Shown: one piece after another, positions 46,393 to 56,881 of the stretch
Position numbering within the stretch: position 1 is the stretch's first letter
How the letters are laid out: each line of letters starts with the position of its first letter
Assembly: GCA_032622095.1 (NCBI GenBank)
Contig: CP136066.1
Coordinates: forward strand, 188,702,716 to 188,766,715
Direction: 5' to 3'
DNA: 64,000 bases
Source of the DNA: Siphonodentalium dalli
Taxonomy: Eukaryota > Mollusca > Scaphopoda > Gadilida > Siphonodentaliidae
Notes under the pieces: model-generated
Told to the model about the DNA's origin: nothing
Seen by the model: the letters and a program-made list of their open reading frames with translations, nothing else
The model's database searches: none
Translations under genes and position numbers: made by a program

Positions 46393-47404
46393 AGCTCAAC
46401 TTACTTTGTAAGTTAATATTGACATGTAGATGGGAACGAGTGATTTTGGGGTCGTTCGGCCAAAAACCGTCATCTTGGTTTTCACTCTTTGCATGACTAA
46501 ATCCTTTGGCGCGGGCTACAGGTTGTAGCTTTGGTCGGAACTTCATGAAATTTGTCAGGGATGTTAACAATGACATGTAGATGGGAACGAGTCATTTTGG
46601 TGTCGTTCGGCCGAAAAACATGGCCGTCAGCAGCCCTCTTGGATTTTACTCTTTACATGACTAAATCCTACCTTTTGTCTGATGTTTATGAAATTTGTCA
46701 TGAACGTTGCCATTGACATGTAGATGGGAACGAGTCATTTTGGGGTCATTCGGCAACAAAAACATGGCTGCTGGCAGCCATCTTGGATTTCAAAATTCAA
46801 TCCATTGGCGCTGGCTACAGGTCGTACTATTCGTCTGATCATCATGAAATTTGTCATGGATGTTAATATTGACATGTAGATGGGAACGAGTGATTTTGGG
46901 GTCGTTCGGCCAAAAAACATGGCCGCCAGCATCCATCTTGGATTTTACTCTTTGCATGACTAAATCCTTTGGCGCGGGCTACATGTCGTAGCTTTGGTCG
47001 GAACTTCATGAAATTTGTCATGGATGTTAATATTGACATGTAGATGGGAACGAGTAATTTTGGGGCCGTTCGGCCAAAAAAAATGGCCGCCAGCAGCCAT
47101 CTTGGATTTTACTCTTTGCATGACTAAATCCTTTGTCGCGGGCTACAGGTCGTAGCTTTGGTCAGATCTTCATGAAATTTGTCATGGATGTTAACAATGA
47201 CATGTAGATGGGAACGAGTCCTTTGGGGTCAATTGGCCAAAAAAACATGGCCGCCAGCAGCCATCTTGGATTTTACTCTTTGCATGACTAAATCCTTTGG
47301 CACAGGTCAGACATTGCAATTAGCACCTTTCCTTTCCTATATACTGTCAACCATTAAATTATTCCCCTACCTAAGTTGAGCTACAGTGTCATTGACACTT
47401 TCAT
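46393..47404 (+). mobile_element. HINE-like element, AGCTCAACTT family, copy 2
   Basis: Inserted inside a repeat unit of the CCCCCGCC element: host GATTTTT | GGTATATGAG is continuous once this is removed. Starts AGCTCAACTT and ends AAGTTGAGCTACAGTG, hairpin with CATTGACACT, then TTCAT before T. The interior is a 150-160-bp array (CATGGCCGCCAGCAGCCATC type) that starts directly after a shortened 5' end. Confidence 0.75.
46430..47300 (+). repeat. 155-bp tandem array, second locus
   Basis: About six units matching the array at 12420-13345. CATGGC landmarks recur every 150-170 bp; each unit carries GCAGCCATCTTGGATTTTAC or a close variant. Confidence 0.85.
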
Positions 47405-47714
47405 TGGTATATGAGTTCACATGACTAGTATCTAAAACGAGTTCGCAAACCAGGTCCGCCCGGATATTTTCAGCAGAGTTATTGGACTTTGTTTATTATT
47501 TTTAGTGCAAATGGACGACGTCATATGGCTAATTTCCACAAATGTCAGTCCTAAAATGAGTTTGCAAGCCAGGCTTTTTGACAAAATCCCACCTCTTGTT
47601 GGGAATGCACTTCCCCAACTGCACATTTCGGCAGAGAACGCAAAACATTATTGACAATGCACTTCCCCCAACTGCACATTTCGGCGGGGGATACCGCCGT
47701 CTGCGACTGCTTGT

Positions 47715-48042
47715 TATGTTTACCCATACCATAGTATGGTAAACATAGTGTCGTTGTCTGGATTGACCACTCGTCGTTAGTCCACCCGTCCATCTGTCTG
47801 TCTGTAGATACTTTACGCTTGGTGCGATAACTGAAATATTTTCTATCTGATCGGAATCAAATTTGGTATGTGAGTTTATCGGCCCAAAATACAGATCGAG
47901 TTCGAATATGGGTTTGATTCAAGTTTTTTTTTACGGAGTTATGGCCCTTATTCGACTTATACTTCACTGATTCTATGATAACTAAAAAAAAACTATCGCC
48001 AAGGTATGGGTTAAACATCTGCCGATCGTGATCGCCCTCTCG
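47715..48042 (+). mobile_element. HINE-like element, ATGTTTACCC family, copy 3
   Basis: Starts ATGTTTACCCATACCATAG directly after the TT ending the CCCCCGCC element. It ends GGTATGGGTTAAACA, GCCGATCGTGATCG and CTCTCG before TT. At 328 bp it is shorter than 21668-22219 because the internal 60-70-bp repeats are absent. Confidence 0.75.
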
Positions 48043-48240
48043 TTGAATGTTTGATACACATAATGGCCTTTCCTGGATCAGTTCAGACTATCCGAACACC
48101 GCGAAAATGACAACTTTAGAAAAAATAAAGGTACTATTTCTTAACAGCATCATGCCCCCTGCGCAAATAGGTTCGTAATCGACTTATAATATTCACATCG
48201 GTTCATATTGGAGTATTTAATTCTGAAATAAGTCCGTTAT
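48043..48240. other. No feature seen
   Basis: Short unique stretch between mobile elements. Confidence 0.4.
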
Positions 48241-48244
48241 TATA

Positions 48245-48456
48245 CATTTATTGCATTGTTTCGAGGTTGACATGAGGATTTACCAGAGGAAGTTAATAGT
48301 CACCGAGGCCGCGGGCCGAGGTGAATATCAACTTCCAAGGGTTGATAAATCCTCATGTCAACCTATATATATGCTTTATTCTCTAATCAAATTTGACATG
48401 AGAAAACGAAATTATATACAAAAATATGGATATGTACCTCGAAACAATGAAATACG
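48245..48456. mobile_element. Fold-back element with nested hairpin
   Basis: The inner hairpin 48264-48364 pairs AGGTTGACATGAGGATTTA with its complement around a CCGCGGGCCGAGG turn. The outer words GCATTGTTTCGAGGT (48252) and ACCTCGAAACAATG (48436) are also inverted. No coding. Confidence 0.65.
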
Positions 48457-48984
48457 TATTTTATTATAAGATCTACCAATGTTATCAGCCATTAGGCCCG
48501 AAGTACCGTAAACTGACCCGTGTATGTACATGGATCCATTGAATGCACAAAAATGTGATTCAAAAAGTCAAAATTTAATATTGGGATTAATATCAACCTA
48601 CACTTCATATTAATAACTCATGATGACGTCGCGCGAGCTTGTTATTAACCCATCATTCCTATTTATAGGAAAATCCCATTAATATCGTGATTTATCAACT
48701 CATTTTCCGTATGAGTTAGTATGGGAATTTTAGAAGAAAGTTTATGATCATATAATAATTCGTTTTATGGCGCAGGCCAAAAAATGAAACACATTTAAAA
48801 ATGCGTACATCTGGTAAAATGGCTACTAATAGCACAACGGCAGTGATGAATGCTACCATTATCAGTATTAGAGAGATTCGGGCAGGACACTTCAGAAGAT
48901 TCAGATGCTGATTTCCGAAGTGGAAGATTAACAACAACTGTAAAGCTGATGTTTCATCGCAGAAAAGGGGATATAAGACAACTA
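48457..48984. other. No gene seen
   Basis: Contains some inverted AATAACTCATGATGACGT and related words around 48600-48660. No gene supported. Confidence 0.4.
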
Positions 48985-49640
48985 CAAGAAAACCGTAGTC
49001 AGAAAAGGTAACGCCCCCAAGATCATATTATTAGCCATAAATATAAATTATAATATAAAATATATTGGTTACATTAATGCACCGCCTCAGAATTGCGTTA
49101 AAACAACTAATCCTTCAAATTATTACAAAAAACTACGGCTTATTACTGCAGGTTTTTCATTCACCAAACCAGAAAGCTTCTAAATGCGGATCAAAAATTG
49201 TGTTCCCGCCATAAAATCTTCAAATGTGCATGGCCCAGCCATTGTTCATACCTAAACATCGAACGCAATTAACGCGGTCATAATAGTTACACACTGCAAC
49301 TATAAGACATCCAGCGAATACCCACCCCACGAAAACCCGAAATGTGTTGTCCTGCGAGATATCCCATCGCTATATCTCAATTTGACACGGCCAGATTAGC
49401 CTTCCTACAATATCCTAAAACAATAAAGCTTCTCAAATCATCGGCAAAGTCAGTAGAACTTTCACGAACTTGGACATTCCAACTACAGCTTTTACCGGAC
49501 TCGGGGTCGCAGTACAACTTTAACGCATCCCAAAATAACCGGGAAAAAAACAATTATCTATTTATAAAATCCCCATGGGACCACAGATTTCTAAAATTTG
49601 TAGAACAGTATACACCGGTGGCGTTAATGACTAACTTGAC
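48985..49640 (+). repeat. Dispersed duplication, copy 1 (uninterrupted)
   Basis: AGAAAAGGTAACGCC, ATATTATTAGCCATAAATAT, CACCGCCTCA, AAGCTTCTAAATGCGGATCA, AACGCGGTCATAATAGTTAC and AGACATCCAGCGAATAC occur in order. The same order is found at 57650-57954, 61105-61300 and 62130-62245. This copy holds the intact site AATAGTTACACACTGC, the empty site for the 3.15-kb transposon. Confidence 0.85.
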
Positions 49641-49701
49641 ACAGCTCACTGCTCACAGTCGGAATGAGGATTTTATTCTTTCTAAATTCGTCAAACACTA
49701 A
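49342..49701 (+). CDS. Hypothetical 119-codon frame, doubtful
   Basis: Reads from an ATG to a stop at 49701 with mixed composition (for example LAFLQYPKTIKLLKSS near the start and FLKFVEQYTPVAL near residue 85). No signal peptide, membrane segment or domain is recognised. The duplicated copy near 61150-62245 does not keep the frame, being cut by a LINE and indels. I list it because it is the longest frame here that is not a tandem repeat, but chance is the better explanation. Confidence 0.12.
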   Translation: MCCPARYPIAISQFDTARLAFLQYPKTIKLLKSSAKSVELSRTWTFQLQLLPDSGSQYNFNASQNNREKNNYLFIKSPWDHRFLKFVEQYTPVALMTNLTQLTAHSRNEDFILSKFVKH

Positions 49702-50020
49702 CCTAACTGAGCGTTCATGTCTTCCCTTTCCCTGATTTAGAATAATATTATATTATATATATATGATATCTTTTATATATCTATTATATATTGCTTCAAA
49801 TGTGCTTGCTTCAGAGAGTGTGACCAAATTATCGTCATGAACGAAGAATTACATAAAAATATCCCCAGCATTATGAATGCGCGTAGCCTATTGTGGTTAT
49901 ATCATAATAAAATCTATGAATCCAGACACACCAAATTGCAGATACTCATAATTCAATAAAACAGAACAATGGCAAACCTAAGTCTGTCGATCCTCTCTTC
50001 GAGTTCGACGCGCACCAAGC
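49702..50020. other. No gene seen
   Basis: AT-rich (TATATAT runs at 49745-49795); no exon or RNA gene. Confidence 0.45.
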
Positions 50021-50029
50021 CTGGAAATA

Positions 50030-50485
50030 GTATGTCTGACATTTGCAGAATGAGGTCCAGAGAGGGCGAATTTAGTGATGCTAGCCCACACGGCGAGATA
50101 TAGCGTCACCAAATTCACCCTCTGTGAACCTCATTCTGCTTTGATCTCAACTGCTATAGGAGAACTAGGATCACAATGAAGTTCTCCAGTTGAAGTTGGT
50201 GATGTTCACCCATTAGTCACCTCGATTATGCATTTTATCTTCTGGAAATTAGGGGATATAGAAACTGAACAGAAGGGAAAAAGTAACTAAAAACAATGTC
50301 AATTTGAGACTATAAATACTTCCCAGAAGATGAGGCCTAAGTAGAACGATGTCCCCAGAGGGTGCATTTGGTGATGATAGCCTGCTATGCTGGATAGCAT
50401 CACTAAATTCACCATCATGGGACCTCATTGTGCGAATGTCAGATACACTATATCCAGATATAGGCTTGATGCGCACATTGCTTGC
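50030..50485. mobile_element. GAGGTCC-family MITE, copy 3
   Basis: CAAGCCTGG..., GTCTGACATTTGCAGAATGA at left and GCGAATGTCAGATACAC ... AGGCTTG at right give outer inverted repeats. Each end has its own palindrome with CAGAGGGTG and CACTAAATTCACC. The middle carries TGTTCACCCATTAGTCACCT. It shows the full layout of this family: outer TIR, palindrome, middle, palindrome, TIR. Confidence 0.75.
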
Positions 50486-50856
50486 AGTTGGTGCATTCGT
50501 GCAGCGAGGTTCGAGGTTCAATTCGAACTCATTAATGCCAACGTCGTTCAGTTTCATCAATTTTGATCTTCACAACACATGCCATCCATTACAAATCATA
50601 AATCCGATTTTCAAGAATTCTCATGCTGTTATAATTGCGTAGAGAATAATTCGAGTATCGATAATAGCGGACTGATTACGCCGATTATTTTAAATTATGG
50701 GTCTCAGAATAATTGGAAATAATATTGATAGAATTCTTGATGCGGTTCGTACAACTCCTCGACGATGATACAAAGAACACTTATAATGAGTATATATGCA
50801 CGTTATCCCGGCAGAAAATGATCCAGGCATAAAATCGAAATTTTAATTTACACATA
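50486..50856. other. No gene seen
   Basis: GAGGTTCGAGGTTC at 50507 resembles a tRNA B-box, but no A-box or cloverleaf can be built around it. No gene. Confidence 0.45.
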
Positions 50857-50860
50857 TTAA

Positions 50861-51355
50861 AGGCACGTGAGGCCTTGGTTGTCGAAAATATTCATATTTG
50901 TTCCAATCACCGTAAACAGAGAAACATTAAAACGCATACAGTTTCGTTCATATATACCATGACCATCGCGTAAACAGCATGTTATCATAAAGATTTACTA
51001 TATTTTACCTAAGCAAGAGCCTGATTGTGTTACAGAAGACAGCACAATGCTGCTGGCTAATCACACACAAAATGGCATAAACGCTCTTTATTCGTTCCAT
51101 ATCAGGAATTCACCAACAAAGAACGCTCTTTATGTTTACCATCATAATATAAACAAACACCAGAAAAGTAACTTTTTATGCCTTTGTTTACATAACAATG
51201 GTCAAATATATGACAATAACATACTGTTTATGCGATATTTCTTATTTGAATACGGACAAAGTCTGTCTACATTTTGTTGTTCTTTCTGTTTGTGGCGGTT
51301 TTTGACGGGTGGAAATATTTTCACAGGATACCCACCGCCAAGGCCAACCGTACCT
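50861..51355 (-). mobile_element. TTAA MITE, AGGCCTTGG family, copy 2
   Basis: 495 bp between TTAA (50857-50860) and TTAA (51356-51359). Left AGGCACGTGAGGCCTTGG and right CCAAGGCCAACCGTACCT are inverted repeats. It is inverted relative to 32737-33225 and its ends are better preserved. Non-coding, though a 121-codon frame runs through it. Confidence 0.85.
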
Positions 51356-51359
51356 TTAA

Positions 51360-53440
51360 AGGGGTCCAATGCACTCGTAGTGGGTAAATGTACAAAAAAT
51401 ATAAGTCTGTAAAAATATCACCACTAAGAAGAACATGGAGAAATATACTAAAAAAAATTCTTATATTCAGTATTGATACTGATGGGATTTTCGATGGGAT
51501 TTTTTTATCAGTATCTATTTGTATTAGCACAACAACAATAGAAATTACCTATATATGGATAGTAAACATTGACTTGTGTGTTACTCATATTTTCCTGTAG
51601 ACCTGTAATTTACACGTATATATGTTTTATATATATAGTATACTGACTCCAGGACATATTGTAAACTTTGCTACTTGTATATGCCTATAGTGCAGGTGGA
51701 GAAACATCATAAATTAGATGTTTTATAGTATACTGTCTCCAGGACACGGGGGTAGACTTTGCTATTCATGTATACAGCATATATGACTGGGCCGATGCCA
51801 CTCTCCGTGGATGAAGTAATAATATGTACGCGTTTTTCGTAATACTGTAATTCGAGGCGGATAAACATCACAATTTAGCGCAAACAAGTAGCAAAATTTG
51901 TTTTCAAACAACTATATTAGTCTCGGTATAAATTCACACCGAACCTGGGCTCTGTATAATATACCTTCAGTTATAATCGGTGACGTATATATGATGAAAT
52001 CGACTGGCTTTGTTATTATAACTTCACAAAATCCTTTATTGTGACAGGGTGTTGTCGCCCAAATGTATACCGACAGTATAATAACACTCCGTCTCGAATT
52101 ATACAGAATTCAGAATTTGTTATTCTCAAATCGCCGGACGTGTCCGGTATAACAGAGTATACTTATGAATACAGATCAATATATACATATAGATAATAGT
52201 GCAAATGAAAACAATATATTAATTGGTCAATAATCGCGTACACGTGCGGAGAGGGTGGGAGGAGGGGTTTTGGGTGAGGTGTGTGTATAGGGGACTAACA
52301 TCGGGTCTGGCATAAATCACTGAGGTGAGGTGACAATCGTGTTGATCATATTTGCCTCCCGTATAATATCGCTGTATATGGACGTACGTTATGTGATTTA
52401 GGTGGGGGTGCTTCCGGATTCGCGTGTTTGTGCCATATGGGGCTCCATTATAGGCGAAGGGCGTCTCGGATGAACATGCTAAGATTGGTGAGGATTATTT
52501 TATTTGTGCACGTGAAGTGGGCATTGAGTTTGTGGGCATTGGGACGTGTAATAGTATTATATAGTAACAGTACTATACGATAACGGCATAACGCGTACAT
52601 ATTAATAGTAATAATTTATTACTACCGTTCCCCCAAAGTGCCAATGGCGAGTCAAAACGACAGAAACTCGTTCTGACTGTTCCCTGCCAGAGCCTGGTGA
52701 TGAAGATTAACCTAATGTCTTTCTCGAATTGGCCGCAACATAAACGACCCCGTGGGATCAAGGCATTCTTGTGATTTTTCGTGACAGATGCATGTATCAT
52801 AGCACACGACGTCCAGATTTCACCCTTTGGATGAGAGAAGAATGATTTGCACAGTTGATAGAGTCGTTAATCAGCTCCGAAGTGTGTAACCGAGAGTGAG
52901 TTTTCTTACCTTCGAACAGCAAACACGAAGAATGCTTTGTTATATAAGTGACATGTGTTTCCGTTACTTCTTCATCTTTATAGCACCCCGTTGGGGTTTT
53001 TTGTTTGTTCGGATTTACCCATGAAGCCATGTGCACAGCATATTGAGCAGGTGCCCTGTTCGTCTGCAGAACACGCAACCAAAATGTTTGTCTTTCGGGA
53101 TTCTGTAATTATTCCCCAGAATTAGTGTGGAATTATTAAAACAGGAAGTGTAGAATGGCCTACCGCGATCTAACATATGTCCTGGAGTTTTCGGTCGTTG
53201 TATGCACTTGCAGTGTTTATTCGTCGCTGCCGAACATTCTGTATGGGTGCTTTATAGTAGTTTATACAAGCTCAAGTTTATAATCCCGATCTGGATTTAC
53301 AGGATGTTGATATTATGGCTGTATGTATATATATGAGCCATGTAGAGCTTTTCCAGTTGTGCTTTCCATGCATGTAGGTACACTGGTCGAAGCCATGCAG
53401 GGACGTGACAAGGGGTCTACCCCCTCCCCACTTTGGACTC
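51360..53440. other. No gene seen; local duplication and G4-like tract
   Basis: A ~100-bp duplication with TATAGTATACTG.CTCCAGGACA and GTAGACTTTGCTA-type words lies at 51625-51770. A G-rich tract is at 52250-52275. The 93-codon minus-strand frame at 52797-53078 has no recognised domain. No exon or RNA gene supported in 2 kb. Confidence 0.4.
52252..52273 (+). other. G-quadruplex-like tract
   Basis: GGGTGGGAGGAGGGGTTTT followed by GGG fits G3+N1-7 four times. It lies in a broader G-rich stretch to 52290. Confidence 0.6.
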
Positions 53441-53580
53441 GAGTCATAAACTCATTTTCATTATCATTACCATGTTGTTTCCGTGACTCAAATGCATTCA
53501 TTTGTTGCATATATTCTGTTGAGTATATATAAAAGGAGATGGTCCCATAAATGGCCGGATTTCGTGTACAGTACACCTTT
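53440..53580. mobile_element. GGGGTACTGTAC MITE, right half
   Basis: CGAGTCATAAACTCATTTTC, CATTTGTTGCATATATTCTG, GGTCCCATAAATGGCCGGAT and ACAGTACACCT before TTAA. The left hairpin arm is missing. Frames overlapping it (69 and 114 codons) are not genes. Confidence 0.7.
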
Positions 53581-54265
53581 AAGGTTAATTCAGGGTCGGT
53601 ACCATAACAATGCATGCGTGTAAAGTACAAGTTTACAGAATTGCAAGTACCTTGCAATTAAAAAAAAACTCATAACCTTTATACATTATTATAGGATATC
53701 CAATAATTATTTATGCGAGATATACTGACATTAATAAAATTCACACCACAAGAAAGTACAGGTATACCGGTGAATTTATTGGCGATTATAGCACTTGAAT
53801 TGTTTCTCTCTTGTAACTTACATGTGTAAACGTTTTAAGCACTCGTCCCAAGCTATGGATCCGTATCATGCAACATAACACTATCATGTATTTATGGGAG
53901 TATGTTACGGAGATACTAAAATAATGGTCGGAAGCATACAGACATAGATCGAACAATAAAGATCGCATACAATCGAAGGATAGCGTGCCAACCTCATATA
54001 AAACAGATGCGTTCGTCATCATTCCGCGAACATCGACAAAGATTTATCTCCGTCGACATTAATAAATAACTTCTGAGCGGCGAAAACTCAAATCGTTAAT
54101 AATCCATCACATCTGCCCAGCTACGAATATGAACATAAATCCAGCATGGGTATATATATGGTATTCGCGTGACCCACCATGGAATTTCCAACTGCGCGCA
54201 CATGGTAAGCGAGATCACTGAGTCGCGGCCATATTATATTTAAGTGTTACAGGTCAATGCTCTGG
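53581..54265. other. No gene seen
   Basis: No exon, RNA gene or repeat supported. Confidence 0.45.
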
Positions 54266-54274
54266 AGGTGCATT

Positions 54275-54559
54275 CCATATATGGAACTTTTGATTACTCA
54301 TGGTTCCATATATGGAGTTTTTGAATATTCAAGAATTCCATATATGGAATCATGAATATTCAAAAGTTCCATGTATAGAAAGCACATCCAGAACTTTGAC
54401 ATGTAGCACTTAAACCGCGGAACGGGGGCTGGATACATCCGATATGGTCGCGAGTCAGTGATTTCGCTTATTGGACCAGACAAAATCGTAATAAATTTCA
54501 TTTGCACACATTGGTCTATAAGGTAGAATTTTCTGTATATTCAAGAATTCCATATATGG
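54275..54559. promoter_or_regulatory. Cluster of four perfect CArG-type palindromes
   Basis: CCATATATGG occurs at 54275-54284, 54306-54315, 54338-54347 and 54550-54559, most embedded in TTCCATATATGGAA. The sequence equals a perfect SRF/MADS core. The fourth copy comes from the 212-bp duplication, so only three arose independently. Function is unproven. Confidence 0.4.
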
Positions 54560-54745
54560 AATCATGAATATTCAAAAGTTCCATGTATAGAAAGCACATC
54601 CAGAACTTTGACCTGTAACACTTAAACCGCGGAACGGGGGCTGGATACATCAGATATGGTCGCGACTCAGTGATTTCGCTTATTGAACCAGACAAAATCG
54701 TAATAAATTTCATTTGCACACATTGGTCTATAAGGTAGAATTTTC
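54326..54745 (+). repeat. 212-bp tandem duplication
   Basis: Copy 1 54326-54530 and copy 2 54538-54745 share TATTCAAGAATTCCATATAT, AAAGCACATCCAGAACTTTG, CGCGGAACGGGGGCTGGATA and CACATTGGTCTATAAGGTAG with a few differences. Two matching minus-strand frames (69 and 90 codons) follow from the duplication. Confidence 0.9.
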
Positions 54746-54839
54746 CAACTGGCACACAAAGTTTCCAACTATAGGAAAAATACCACATAGCACCCGCATA
54801 AAGTTAGACATGTTCCAACTTCCAGGAAGTGGGATAATG

Positions 54840-54985
54840 AATTAATAATAATCCTTTCATGGCTGGAGCTTGCTGCATGAAATTTTGCGAAAACTCTATG
54901 CCATTGCATTCTCCGATAGACTCGCTTTAATAAGATAATCTACTGGCACGGGGTCTTCAATGCTGCAGCTCCCGTCGTGGAATAA
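54840..54985. mobile_element. MITE remnant with degenerate palindrome
   Basis: CCTTTCATGGCTGGAGCTTG at left and CTGCAGCTCCCGTCGTGGAA at right; inside, GCCATTGCATTCTCCGATAG and TAAGATAATCTACTGGCACG are a decayed form of the 67-bp palindrome. The left end matches 19249. Confidence 0.6.
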
Positions 54986-55675
54986 ATAAACTTGCGCATG
55001 CATGGTATAAAGTACAAAATTGTGTATACCAAATTCATGGCTTGAAAGTAGCAATCGGAACAGTGTAATCCGTTTTTTCAGTCTGAAATGCCCAACTGAT
55101 GTTGACATAGTTCCATGAGGACATGGAATTTAGATATATCTATATATAGGCTTGGAGCTTCTGCATATATATGGTATGGTCTTGGGGTCCCAGTAAACAT
55201 ACCGGCACCGGCCGCATTCTGGTTCATACCGACAGTACTGCTACCGGCAAGCCAACTATACAGTCTGTCGACACCGGCCGGTACAGGAACCCAGTACCAA
55301 GATGATGGCAAATCTTTCGGCCATAAGTAGGCAAGAACCCGACAATCCGACACAAAATACACCTCGTGTTCAGTCCGAGTAAATCACCACAATACAACGT
55401 TATTTTTTACATATATATCATTCAACAGTTTTGAAAGGTTTATATTTATTAATTTTATAGAATGATATAAAGTGACGGTAGCTTATAGCGGCATGCCGTG
55501 AACTTTCCCGAAGTCAGTCGGTACCGGCCGGTACAGGCAACCCAGTACAAACATGATGGCAAATCTTTCGTGCAGGCAATCGGTACCAGCCATAATGTAT
55601 ATAGGCAAGAAAACGACAAGCCTACATGATATCAAACGCAATGTCTTGTGTGTTAATCGCAAAGATGTAACCTTA
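54986..55675. other. No gene seen
   Basis: GTACCGGCCGGTACAGG-type words occur at 55265-55290 and 55520-55545 within a partly duplicated passage (GGCAAATCTTTCG follows both). No exon. Confidence 0.45.
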
Positions 55676-56127
55676 ACTCATATATATTTTGAAGACCTCT
55701 GTCTGTATGTATGTTTGTTTGTTTGTTTGTTTGTCTGTCTGTCATTAATACAAATCTACGATTCTTGACCGATCGGGACGAAACTTGGTACGTGTGTGTA
55801 GTTTGACCAGGCGGTGAACGTTGTCGTATTGGCGAGCCCGTGCGGCGCCCGCTTCGCGCATGCGCAGACGAGATCTCGGAAACGGGTGGAGCTATCGACT
55901 TGAAATTTGCTATGTGAATGTATCTTGCCCCGGATACGAATTTTATCGGGTCGCCGAGCCCGTGTGACGTCAGCTTCGCGCATGCGCAGACGAGATCTCG
56001 GAAACGGGTGGAGCTATCGACTTGAAATTTGGTTTTTGAATAGCCCGGACAACGTCGGGCTGGGTAGAGCTATCGACTTGAAATTTGGTTTTTGAATAGC
56101 CCGGACAACGTCGGGCTCATCGGCTAG
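55676..56127 (+). mobile_element. Non-autonomous Helitron, first of a tandem pair
   Basis: The 5' end aligns with the TCTAATATAT start of the next element, with T1 changed to A. A TATG/TTTG/TCTG run, CCGATCGGGACGAAACTTGG and a ~122-bp repeat unit follow (CGGAAACGGGTGGAGCTATC, TTGCCCCGGATACGAATT). The 3' end has hairpin AGCCCGGACAACGTCGGGCT at 56098-56117, then CATCGGCTAG. A second copy of the hairpin is at 56042-56061. No Rep/helicase. Confidence 0.85.
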
Positions 56128-56881
56128 TCTAATATATATTTTGAAGACCTCTGTCTGTCTGTCTGTCTGTTTGTTTGTCTGTCTGTCATTAATACAAATC
56201 TACGATTCTCGACCGATCGGGACGAAACTTGGTACGTGTGTGTAGTTTGACCAGGCGGTCGTCGTTGTCGTATTGGCGAGTCCGTGCGACGCCCGTGCAT
56301 CGCATGCACAGACGAGATCTCGGAAACGGGTGGAGCTATCGACTTGAAATTTGCTATGTGAATGTATCTTGCCCCGGATACGAATTTTATCGGGTCGCCG
56401 AGCCCGTGCGATGCCAGCTTCGCGCATGCGCAAACGAGATCTCGGAAACGGGTGGAGCTATCGACTTGAAATTTGGTATGTGAATGTATCTTGCCCCGGA
56501 TACGAATTGTATCGGATCGCCGAGCCCGTGCGACGCCAGCTTCGCGCATGCGCAGACGAGATATCGGAAACTGGTGGAGCTATCGACTTGAAATTTGCTA
56601 TGTGAATGTATCTTGCCCCGGATACGAATTTTATCGGGTCGCCGGGCCCGTGCGACGCCAGATTCGCGCATGCGCAGACGAGATCTCGGAAACTGGTGGA
56701 GCTATCGACTTGAAATTTGCTATGTGAATGTATCTTGCCCCGGATACGAATTTTATCGGGTCGCCGAGCCCGTGCGACGCCAGCTTCGCGCATGCGCAGA
56801 CCAGATCTCGGAAACGGGTGGCGCTATCGACTTGAAATTTGGGTTTTGAATAGCCCGGACAACGTCGGGCTCATCGGCTAG
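56128..56881 (+). mobile_element. Non-autonomous Helitron, second of a tandem pair
   Basis: Begins TCTAATATAT at the base after the CTAG of the first copy and ends CATCGGCTAG before T (56882), with the same terminal hairpin. At 754 bp it is longer because it holds about five 122-bp units. Arg-rich frames of 77-141 codons on both strands are products of the repeat. Confidence 0.9.

Larger units (their letters stand above)
45768..47713 (+). mobile_element. HINE-like element, CCCCCGCC family
   Basis: After a T-run it starts ACCCCCCGCCAAATTT with its own palindrome (AAATTTGCGGGGG), then a TCCG run. Three ~172-bp direct repeats follow (45884-46390: GGTATATGAGTTCACCTG, GCAAGCCAGGTCTGGCC, GTTATTGGACTTTA). 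The 3' end has GGCGGGGG, matching the 5' end inverted, in a small hairpin with CCGCC, then GTCTGCGACTGCTTG before TT. It is interrupted by the HINE at 46393-47404, after which the ~172-bp repeat resumes. Confidence 0.7.

Noticed and set aside
49342-49701. 119-codon frame as a real gene
   Set aside because: Its duplicated copy does not keep the frame and no domain is seen. It is kept only as a low-confidence entry.
50500-50525. tRNA B-box-like GAGGTTCGAGGTTC
   Set aside because: No A-box or acceptor stem pairing nearby.
55750-56850. Arg-rich frames of up to 141 codons on both strands
   Set aside because: All arise from the 122-bp repeat inside two non-autonomous Helitrons.
55870-56860. Regular repeats with spacers, superficially CRISPR-like
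   Set aside because: Whole 122-bp units are conserved including the 'spacers', and the sequence is clearly eukaryotic with Helitron ends.
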